The notes under the pieces were generated by a model that had not been told where the DNA came from, made no database searches, and was given only the letters and a program-made list of their open reading frames with translations. Positions 27,701 to 38,200 of a stretch of DNA of 64,000 nt are shown one piece after another (the first letter of the stretch is position 1; the number at the start of each line of letters is the position of its first letter). This stretch comes from Pratylenchus scribneri (Eukaryota > Nematoda > Chromadorea > Rhabditida > Pratylenchidae). The DNA lies in the NCBI GenBank assembly GCA_030063045.1, contig JAQSEB010000078.1, positions 192,001 through 256,000 on the forward strand, read 5' to 3'. The translations under genes and the position numbers were made by a program.

Positions 27701-30700
27701 TTATGATTTTTTAAAATTCATTTTAGCCTAAGGGAACAGTGTTCTGGCCTCGAAATTTCAAAGAAAAATATCATTATGATTTTTTAAAATTCATTTTAGC
27801 CTAAGGGAACAGTGTTCCTGCTGAGAGAAATTTCAAAGAAAAATATCGTTATGATTTTTTAAAATTCATTTTAGCCTAAGGGAACAGTGTTCCTGCCGAG
27901 AAATTTCAAAGAAAAATATCATTATGATTTTTTAAAATCATTTTAGCCTAAGGGAACAGTGTTCTGGCCTAGAAATTTCAAAGAAAAATATCATTATGAT
28001 TTTTTAAAATTCATTTTAACCTAAGGGAACAGTGTTCCTGCCGAGAAATTTCAAAGAAAAATATCATTATGATTTTTTAAAATTCATTTTAGCCTAAGGG
28101 AACAGTGTTCTGGCCTCGAAATTTCAAAGAAAAATATCATTATGATTTTTTAAAATCATTTTAGCCTAAGGGAACAGTGTTCCTGCTGAGAGAAATTTCA
28201 AAGAAAAATATCGTTATGATTTTTTAAAATTCATTTTAGCCTAAGGGAACAGTGTTCCTGCCGAGAAATTTCAAAGAAAAATATCATTATGATTTTTTAA
28301 AATCATTTTAGCCTAAGGGAACAGTGTTCTGGCCTAGAAATTTCAAAGAAAAATATCATTATGATTTTTTAAAATTCATTTTAACCTAAGGGAACAGTGT
28401 TCCTGCCGAGAAATTTCAAAGAAAAATATCATTATGATTTTTTAAAATTCATTTTAGCCTAAGGGAACAGTGTTCTGGCCTCGAAATTTCAAAGAAAAAT
28501 ATCATTATGATTTTTTAAAATTCATTTTAGCCTAAGGGAACAGTGTTCCTGCCGAGAAATTTCAAAGAAAAATATCATTATGATTTTTTAAAATTCATTT
28601 TAGCCTAAGGGAACAGTGTTATGGCCTCGAAATTTCAAAGAAAAATATCATTCTGATTTTATAAAATTCATTTTAGCCTAACAGAACACTGTTCCTGCCG
28701 AGAAATTTCAAAGAAAAATATCATTATGATTTTTTAAAATTCATTTTAGCCTTAGGAAACAGTGTTCTGGCCTCGAAATTTCAAAGAAAAATATCATTAT
28801 GATTTTTTAAAATTCATTTTAGCCTTAGGAAACAGTGTTCTGGCCTCGAAATTTCAAAGAAAAATATTATTATGATTTTTTAAAATTCATTTTAGCCTAA
28901 GGGAACAGTGTTCTGGCCTCGAAATTTCAAAGAAAAATATCATTATGATTTTTTAAAATTCATTTTAGCCTAAGGGAACAGTGTTCCTGCCGAGAAATTT
29001 CAAAGAAAAATATCATTATAATTTTTTAAAATTCATTTTAGCCTTAGGAAACAGTGTTCTGGCCTCGAAATTTCAAAGAAAAATATCATTATGATTTTTT
29101 AAAATTCATTTTAGCCTAAGGGAACAGTGTTCCTGCCGAGAAATTTCAAAGAAAAATATCATTATGATTTTTTAAAATTCATTTTAGCATTAGGGAACAG
29201 TGTTCTGGCCTCGAAATTTCAAAGAAAAATATTATTATGATTTTTTAAAATTCATTTTAGCCTAAGGGAACAGTGTTCTGGCCTCGAAATTTCAAAGAAA
29301 AATATCATTATGATTTTTTAAAATTCATTTTAGCCTAACAGAACACTGTTCCTGCCGAGAAATTTCAAAGAAAAATATCATTATGATTTTTTAAAATTCA
29401 TTTTAGCCTAAGGGAACAGTGTTCTGGCCGAGAAATTTCAAAGAAAAATATCATTATGATTTTTTAAAATTCATTTTAGCCTAACAGAACAGTGTTCCTG
29501 CCGAGAAATTTCAAAGAAAAATATCATTATGATTTTTTAAAATTCATTTTAGCCTTAGGGAACAGTGTTCTGGCCTCGAAATTTCAAAGAAAAATATCAT
29601 TATGATTTTTTAAAATTCATTTTAGCCTAAGGGAACAGTGTTCTGGCCTCGAAATTTCAAAGAAAAATATCATTATGATTTTTTAAAATTCATTTTAGCC
29701 TAAGGGAACAGTGTTCCTGCTGAGAGAAATTTCAAAGAAAAATATCGTTATGATTTTTTAAAATTCATTTTAGCCTAAGGGAACAGTGTTCCTGCCGAGA
29801 AATTTCAAAGAAAAATATCATTATGATTTTTTAAAATCATTTTAGCCTAAGGGAACAGTGTTCTGGCCTAGAAATTTCAAAGAAAAATATCATTATGATT
29901 TTTTAAAATTCATTTTAACCTAAGGGAACAGTGTTCCTGCCGAGAAATTTCAAAGAAAAATATCATTATGATTTTTTAAAATTCATTTTAGCCTTAGGAA
30001 ACAGTGTTCTGGCCTCGAAATTTCAAAGAAAAATATCATTATGATTTTTTAAAATTCATTTTAGCCTAAGGGAACAGTGTTCCTGCCGAGAAATTTCAAA
30101 GAAAAATATCATTATGATTTTTTAAAATTCATTTTAGCATTAGGGAACAGTGTTCTGGCCTCGAAATTTCAAAGAAAAATATTATTATGATTTTTTAAAA
30201 TTCATTTTAGCCTAAGGGAACAGTGTTCTGGCCTCGAAATTTCAAAGAAAAATATCATTATGATTTTTTAAAATTCATTTTAGCCTAACAGAACACTGTT
30301 CCTGCCGAGAAATTTCAAAGAAAAATATCATTATGATTTTTTAAAATTCATTTTAGCCTAAGGGAACAGTGTTCTGGCCGAGAAATTTCAAAGAAAAATA
30401 TCATTATGATTTTTTAAAATTCATTTTAGCCTAAGGGAACAGTGTTCCTGCTGAGAGAAATTTCAAAGAAAAATATCGTTATGATTTTTTAAAATTCATT
30501 TTAGCCTAAGGGAACAGTGTTCCTGCCGAGAAATTTCAAAGAAAAATATCATTATGATTTTTTAAAATTCATTTTAGCCTAAGGGAACAGTGTTCTGGCC
30601 GAGAAATTTCAAAGAAAAATATCATTATGATTTTTTAAAATTCATTTTAGCCTAAGGGAACAGTGTTCCTGCTGAGAGAAATTTCAAAGAAAAATATCAT

Positions 30701-32047
30701 TCTGATTTTATAAAATTCATTTTAGCCTAACAGAACACTGTTCCTGCCGAGAAATTTCAAAGAAAAATATCATTATGATTTTTTAAAATTCATTTTAGCC
30801 TTAGGAAACAGTGTTCTGGCCTCGAAATTTCAAAGAAAAATATCATTATGATTTTTTAAAATTCATTTTAGCCTTAGGAAACAGTGTTCTGGCCTCGAAA
30901 TTTCAAAGAAAAATATTATTATGATTTTTTAAAATTCATTTTAGCCTAAGGGAACAGTGTTCTGGCCTCGAAATTTCAAAGAAAAATATCATTATGATTT
31001 TTTAAAATTCATTTTAGCCTAAGGGAACAGTGTTCCTGCCGAGAAATTTCAAAGAAAAATATCATTATAATTTTTTAAAATTCATTTTAGCCTTAGGAAA
31101 CAGTGTTCTGGCCTCGAAATTTCAAAGAAAAATATCATTATGATTTTTTAAAATTCATTTTAGCCTAAGGGAACAGTGTTCCTGCCGAGAAATTTCAAAG
31201 AAAAATATCATTATGATTTTTTAAAATTCATTTTAGCATTAGGGAACAGTGTTCTGGCCTCGAAATTTCAAAGAAAAATATTATTATGATTTTTTAAAAT
31301 TCATTTTAGCCTAAGGGAACAGTGTTCTGGCCTCGAAATTTCAAAGAAAAATATCATTATGATTTTTTAAAATTCATTTTAGCCTAACAGAACACTGTTC
31401 CTGCCGAGAAATTTCAAAGAAAAATATCATTATGATTTTTTAAAATTCATTTTAGCCTAAGGGAACAGTGTTCTGGCCGAGAAATTTCAAAGAAAAATAT
31501 CATTATGATTTTTTAAAATTCATTTTAGCCTAAGGGAACAGTGTTCCTGCTGAGAGAAATTTCAAAGAAAAATATCGTTATGATTTTTTAAAATTCATTT
31601 TAGCCTAAGGGAACAGTGTTATGGCCTCGAAATTTCAAAGAAAAATATCATTCTGATTTTATAAAATTCATTTTAGCCTAACAGAACACTGTTCCTGCCG
31701 AGAAATTTCAAAGAAAAATATCATTATGATTTTTTAAAATTCATTTTAGCCTTAGGAAACAGTGTTCTGGCCTCGAAATTTCAAAGAAAAATATCATTAT
31801 GATTTTTTAAAATTCATTTTAGCCTTAGGAAACAGTGTTCTGGCCTCGAAATTTCAAAGAAAAATATTATTATGATTTTTTAAAATTCATTTTAGCCTAA
31901 GGGAACAGTGTTCTGGCCTCGAAATTTCAAAGAAAAATATCATTATGATTTTTTAAAATTCATTTTAGCCTTAGGAAACAGTGTTCTGGCCTCGAAATTT
32001 CAAAGAAAAATATTATTAAGATTTTTTAAAATTCATTTTAGCCTAAG

Positions 32048-32052
32048 GGAAC
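32048..32052. repeat. Target-site duplication GGAAC, left copy
   Basis: GGAAC directly abuts the element end starting TGTTGA. The same five bases follow the other end (41687-41691). Joining the flanks recreates a normal B monomer (CCTAAGGGAACAGTG). Five base pairs is within the range known for BEL/Pao integration. Confidence 0.92.
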
Positions 32053-32423
32053 TGTTGAATCCCAATTGACTCAACAATAATCCAAATTACTCTTTTACTG
32101 AGTCCAATAAAATTATATTTTATCCAAGCAATTTATTTGTGAATATAAATTCTTTTACTATTTGTGAATGATCAGTGGGAATGGTAATAATGGGGGAACA
32201 AGCCAAACATTAAATAAAACTACAATGACAAAGCTTTTGGGGGGCCAAAAAACGAGCACAAAAGGCGTTGGTTTTGGCCAATGACAAAGCAAAATTGGGG
32301 AATTGGGATGGAAATCAAATGTAAATGGAAAGGACAAAATTAATAAATGTGAATTAAATGTAAAAATCCAAAAATGTAAATATCAATCATCAAACAATCT
32401 TTGAATGAACATCGGTCACGACA
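32053..32423 (-). repeat. 3' LTR, full length (371 bp)
   Basis: In element sense it runs from TGTCGTGACC at 32423 down to GGATTCAACA at 32053, giving TG...CA termini and a short TGT/ACA terminal inversion. Its first 110 bp (32314-32423) match the 5' LTR remnant exactly; the other 261 bp have no counterpart at the 5' side. It contains a candidate poly(A) signal. The last codons and the stop of the polyprotein lie inside it. No purine-rich tract precedes it: the element-sense bases just upstream are CGTCCCCCGGAG. Confidence 0.9.
32132..32137 (-). promoter_or_regulatory. Candidate poly(A) signal AATAAA in the 3' LTR
   Basis: TTTATT on the plus strand reads AATAAA in element sense, about 80 bp before the LTR end, a plausible place for the R/U5 cleavage signal. 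The region is AT-rich, so chance is a real alternative. Confidence 0.45.
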
Positions 32424-35254
32424 CTCCGGGGGACGAAAGGTGTCATCAGCAACCGAAGAAGCAACCGAAGAATGATTGGCGCGGAGCAATAGAAGACTGC
32501 AAACATTCCAAGAATTGTCGCCAACCAAATTATCAATTGTTTTGGGTCCAATAAATATTTCAACAAATTTTTAAAATCAAAGCCTTTAAATTCATTAATC
32601 AAATTCACTGGCCCAACGGCCATTTTCCATTCACTTTCATCCTTCATTTCGGGAAATGCCAACGTTCCTTTCAATTCAAATTTCGTTGAAGTGCTTCCAC
32701 AGAAAACTTCGCATTCCTCATCGATTTGGGCAGCCGAAAAATGGACCGAATGGATCTTTTTTGTCCCTTTTGGGGAACATGTGGTTAATAACTTTGCCGA
32801 TGGGCACACAATATTTGCCAATGACTTTCCAAAGTCCGTTTCACAAATTATATCCAACTGTGCGCCTTTTTCGCATTCATAGCAGCCCGTTAAATTTACA
32901 TTACTTATTTTGCATGTGTTCATTTCCACTTCCGTTTTCAATTTCATTCCAGATATTTTCAACTGTAAAGTGGCGGAAGTAAAGTCGGGGGATGCCACTA
33001 CCTTTTCATTTTCATTTTTTATCATCAAACCATTATGATTGAATGGAAGGACATTGTCCTCCTTAAAAATTTGTCCTCCTGAGGACACCTCCGGGCAAAG
33101 GCATTTTACTGTGCCATCGGCTGGATGGCAATTACAGCTTTGAACATCAACTGTGCAATTTGCAAATTCCATCGCCTCTTTTTTGCTTTTACATTTTAAT
33201 TTTTTCAAATTATTTTCCATTTCCAAATCCAATGTTGCACAACGCTTTCCGTCCGTCACAAATGTTGTGGCCAGCAGTGGAATATTTGGCACAGAAATTT
33301 CTTTGGCTGTAATTTCCAATTCCTTGAAATTTTGCTTTTCTCCTGGTGCCAATTCAATTAATTTAGTTGCATTTTGCTCTCCATTTTTTATAATCGACAC
33401 ATTTACTTTTATTAGTCGTTCCCAAATTGTGGGACAATTAAAAACTTCTAAAATTTCACTTTCGGCTGGGGTCATAAAAATTCGATAAAATAAACAAGCG
33501 GGGGTGAAATAAAAGCATCCAACGCCCCATCCGCCCGGTGTTTCCATGCATTGTGTTATTCCGGGATAATCATTTCCAACTTTTAATTCTTTGATTTTTT
33601 CATCCAATTTCAGTTTTGAACATTTCTGATTTTTGCAACTCCCGGCATCGTCGCAACTTTTTGCCGAAGTTACCTCAATATTCACTGTCCGTGAAAAAAA
33701 TTTCCAATTTTTTGGACAAATCAAATCCACTCGAGGAACGTTCAATTGAATTCCTCCGGCAATTTTTCCCCTATTATCAGTCATCATTATTTGAATTTCT
33801 TGCTCCTCCGCTGTGAGGGATATTTCCAAAACATGGTCAAATAGACAGTCTCTTTCGCCATTTTTCTTAATTATACAATTTTCTTCATTTGCTGACAATG
33901 TTGTGAGCCCAGTGGCCATTCCAAATGAATAAACAAATAAAATTATTGCGAACATGGCATATTTTGTGCCAACTGGGCTACGATTAATTGGATTCAATGG
34001 GCTTATCTTTGATGCCCAACTCTCCAATTCCTCTTCAACGGGTACTACTTCCCTTGCCAATTCATCCATCAAATCAACCTTTCTACTTTTCTTTTTCAAT
34101 TTTCTAATTTTTCTTGCTGTCCAAAGTATAAAGTTTATTTTTGCCCTTCCAATTATATTTAATATTTTCAAAATCCAGATTATAATTTTTCCAATCATGT
34201 AAATTGTATTCATGGCCAAATAAAATACTATTCCAAATAAAAACATAGCCAATTCGGGGAAGCAATGGGGATTCTTTAAATAATTCAGGCAAAATCTGCA
34301 AGTGATAATTTCACAAATATCCCTTGCTTTGCATTTTATTCCCATTTCTTTAATCATTTCCCCTTCTTTAAAAATTTTCGCCGTGGCTTCAAAGCCAGAA
34401 ATGATTTTTTCCTGTGGCATTGTAATATTTTCAATTTTTTCAGGATGGGCAATATAAAAACATTCTCCACTACAAATTTCAATTCCGCCCAATTTAATTT
34501 CAGATTTTAATTGAGCCCCTTCTTTTGTGCATTCCAATTGGCATGGGCACTCCAATTTTTTCATTTTGAAATCAAAAACTTTTAATTTTGCTTTGCCCCA
34601 TGCTTTAATCGGAATTCTTCCATCAGGCGTCAACAAAAAGCTTAATTCCTTTCTTGGAAAATAGCAGAATTTTGTGCCCTTTTCAGAGCAAGTGTGTTCG
34701 GCACAATATTTTGGGGATCCTGTTGCCAAACCCTCACCGATGCACTCAAAGCCATCTTTATTCACGTCTTCTATTTCCAAATTTATTTCTTTTACTAAAA
34801 ATTTTTCTCCATCAAATAATTCAATTTGATTAAATTCTTTCCAATTGGCGACTTTATTGCATTCCTCTGTCGCCTCAAGTGAACAATAATTTGGTTTTAA
34901 ATTTTTTAGAATTTCCATGGTTTTTTCATTCTCCTTTGAAGAGTTTCGAACTGCTGGACCATCATAAAACGTGCATTGATCAGTCCATTGAGGACATTGG
35001 CACTTGGGCCCACAGTATCCTTTTGCGGTAAATTCCCTTCTCAAATGTGTTCCGTTGCATTCAATTTTTGCCCAACATAAACTTCCATCTTCTCTCTCAT
35101 TTATTATTAAACCGCTGGACACACACTCATCCAAATGCCGAAATTTCAAATTATTTTCATTTTTTGCACAAGGAGAAGCACCAATTGGATTAATTAAAAA
35201 GAAAATAATCATCAAAATTGCACTCGCAACAGCCAAAACAGTGCTCGACTTACT
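32390..35254 (-). other. Envelope region, phlebovirus Gn/Gc-like organisation
   Basis: Residues about 2086-3039. A hydrophobic segment (about 2089-2112) acts as signal or anchor and is followed by a Cys-rich ectodomain of about 300 residues with NGT, NSS and NIT glycosylation sequons. A long hydrophobic region (about 2418-2451) and a basic cytoplasmic-looking loop come next. A second signal-like segment (about 2515-2536) precedes a second Cys-rich ectodomain with NVS, NAT, NCT and NLT sequons, and a final membrane anchor lies at about 2990-3022. The cysteine cluster around W2661, G2664-C2665 and C2672-L-F resembles the Phlebovirus_G2 (Gc, class II fusion) family known in nematode BEL elements such as Cer7. 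The last codons lie in the 3' LTR. Remote homology, so less certain than pol. Confidence 0.72.
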
Positions 35255-38200
35255 CTTTTTTGAGGAATTTTTCTTATATTTTTGCTTATTTTTGGGCCTT
35301 GGGTATTCATCGCCATCGGACAACCCACTTTCTTTTGAAAACAATTCATTTTTCATTCTTAGCATTCCCCATTTGGCCGAACCGGCCTCTTCTTCTACTT
35401 TTGCCAATTTATTTTCAAATTTTTTAATTTCCTCAACCACATTCATAAATTCCAACTTGACCGCTGTTAATTCTTTATTGTTATTTTCCAATAATTGCCT
35501 CAAATTATTTATTTTTTCATCACTTTCTCCAACTTTTTTCACACAAAATTCAATTTTTTCATTTGGAGTGAATTTTTTGCACTCTCTTTCAAAGTGTAAT
35601 TCGCCACAGAATAAGCAATTTCTACGGGGGCGCTGTTTCCTTGATGAATTTTGCCGTGGTCGGCTTATATCGAATACGCCCTCCTCCAAATATTCATCTG
35701 GTGGATTTTGACGTGGCCGGCTTCTTTCAAATACCAATGGGCACATTACCACTACCTCCAATTTCTCACTTCCCAATTCAATTGGTTCTGGTTCCGGCTC
35801 ATCATCGGAATCCTTTTTTATTTTTTCCAACATTTCTTTGCAATTTTTATTCCTTTTTTTGCGCTTCTGTGATTTGCACAAACAATGACTGGTTTCTTTG
35901 CAACGGCATTCACATGGAGTCGATTTTCCACTTCCAAGCCCACATGGGCAGGTGCACCAGTAAACCCCTGATTCAGATTCACTGAAAATTTCCTCTTCAT
36001 CCTCGGTCGATGAAATCGCAACTTCTTCGCGCATTTGTGCGCAATATATGCATTCATGCTGAGGATTTTCTTCTTGCACTGAATTGTCCTCATTTGTTTC
36101 GTTGATTACCCATATTTCTTCATCCGAATCACTCGGAGGATTATCCAAAACGAATGCGCCAAATTTCAAATCTTCATCATCCGAATATTCTTTATAATTT
36201 TTAACATTTTTTCTTTCCCTTAATTTCATTGGATGCTTTGTATTTTGTTTATTTTCTTCATCTTTTACATGAGTTTCTGCTCTCAATTCCAAAGGGTACA
36301 AAAGGACAATTGCCCTTGTCAAAATTTTACCTTTGCATTTTACTTTTGCCGCCCTTATTAATCCATCCTTGCTCTTAATTAATTCAACAATTTTTCCCAA
36401 ATTCCATGAAAATTTTGGAGCATTTTCTTGGTGGACTAACACAATTTCTCCGATTTGTGGCAAATAATTTTTCTTGGCAATTTTTTGGCGGTGACGATCC
36501 GCCCTTTCCTTCAATTCATTCAAATATTCCTTTTCCCATTTTTTACAAAAATAATTCAACATATCATTTGCGTTTTTCCAATTTTTAATCAATTCATCCC
36601 TTTGGGTTTCTTTTAATTTAAATTCATCAATTTCCAAATTATCCAAATCAATAATTTTTTCATTCCTTTTTGGGAACATCAAATCAATTGGCCTCAAAAT
36701 TTCCAGGCTTTCTTCAACATTTTCATAAACATATGTTAAGGGCCGCGTATTCATTACCAATTTAACTTCCGGCAAAATTGTCCGCAATTCTTCAAAAAAT
36801 AAAAATTTCCGTCCAACTGCTGCCTTCAAGGCTTTTTTCATAATTTTTACCATCGCTTCGTAAAATCCCCCGAACCAAGGGGACACTGATGGTATAAATG
36901 TCCACCTTATTTTTTCCAATTCCATTTTCTTTTCAATTTCATTTACTACTTTATATGTTAATCGATATTGTGTGCCGTTATCGCTAATTAAATATTTAGG
37001 CTTTCCATATTCGGCAATGAATCTTCTCAATGCATTGATGCAGGATTTTGCCGTCAAGTCCGGAATCAATTCCAAATGTGTGAATCTCGTTGCCATGCAT
37101 GTAAAAATTTCAATCCAAATCTTCATTATTTCTCCTTTGAAATTTTTCACTTCAAATGGACCAGCGTAATCCATTCCGCAATTTGTGAAGGGAATCGAAA
37201 TTTTTGCTCTTTCTTCGGGTAAACTTGGCATTTTTGGAAAGGCGATAGGCTCCAATTTTGCCTTTCGACAATAAAGGCATTTGTTTATTGTCATTTTCAT
37301 TTTCTTCCTTCCCAATGGAATCCAAAATGTTTTTCGCAATTCAGTCAAACTTTGGCGGAGACCACTGTGAAGAGTGCGCAAATGCGCTTCATTACAAATA
37401 ATTTCAGCCAATGGCGATTCATACGCAATGAAAATTTGTGCTTTTTGTCCAGAATTTCCCAATCTACCAGGACATGTCCAAATTCCATATTTAGTTTTTT
37501 CCATAAATAAATTTTGTATTTCCTTTTCACTTGGAGGGTACTTATATTGATCCTGGCTTATGAGCAAAATTTCAGCCAATTTTCTTATTTCAATTGCATT
37601 TTTAGTATTTTGAAGATCCATCATAAATTCCGTTTCGTATTTAATTTTTTGGCCAAAAATTTTAATTGCCTTGCAAGTTGCAACCGAAATATTTACCAAT
37701 TTTGGCCATTCATTTCTTATTTTTATATCAATAATTTCATTAACCAACATATCCATATTTATCTCTTCCAATTTTTTATCCCATTCTTTTTCATTTTTAA
37801 TCAATTCTGGTGCTTTAGGCCATTCACTTTCATCAAATTTTAGAAAATTTGGCCCTTCCCACCAAATCAGATTGGCTTTTAATTCTGCACAACTGCATCC
37901 CCGGCTTGCCAAATCAGCTGGATTCAAGTCCGTGGGCACATATTTCCATTTTATTTTCATATCCTTTCTCATTTCCCAAACCCTATTTTTCACAAATTTT
38001 GGCAATTTATCAACGTTGGAGATGAGTATCCAACTCAAGACCACCTTTGAATCTGACCATATATAATAATTGCCGATTTTCAAATCAATTTCCTTTTTTA
38101 TAAATTCGAGCATTTTGCATCCAGACACGGCAGCCATCAATTCCAGCCTTGGAATTGTCAATTTCGATTTGATTGGTGCGAGGCGGCCTTTTGCATATAC

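Larger units (their letters stand above)
12499..32052 (+). repeat. Satellite B, segment 1: 73-bp tandem array, about 268 monomers
   Basis: Head-to-tail 73-bp monomers. Copies reading AAAATCATTTT are 72 bp and copies with GCTGAGAGAAA are 75 bp. Three main subtypes differ around the dyad: B1 has AGGGAACAGTGTTCCTGCCGAG, B2 has TTCTGGCCTCG in place of TTCCTGCCGAG, and B3 has TAACAGAACACTGTTCCTG. B1/B3 and B2 often alternate, giving a 146-bp dimer. Marker monomers (GTTATGG, GTTCCAGCC, GCTGAGAG, GCATTAGGG) recur at fixed distances, showing higher-order blocks. The consensus also holds GAAATTTC and the odd-centred dyad ATCATTATGAT. Stops interrupt all frames and no gene is present. The array ends at the retroelement's target site. 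Confidence 0.97.

Noticed and set aside
12499..32052. Protein-coding repeats in satellite B
   Set aside because: Monomers carry stops in all frames and no long frame spans even a few units.
35004..35711. 235-codon plus-strand ORF and other plus-strand ORFs within 32656-41606
   Set aside because: All lie opposite the polyprotein frame, which has full domain content; the reverse-strand products are low-complexity Phe/Leu/Ser-rich shadows.
35900..35960. P-loop-like GLGSGKST in the spacer of the polyprotein (about residue 1857)
   Set aside because: The spacing needed for Walker A (G, four residues, GK) has Cys in the first position, and no Walker B or ATPase fold context follows.
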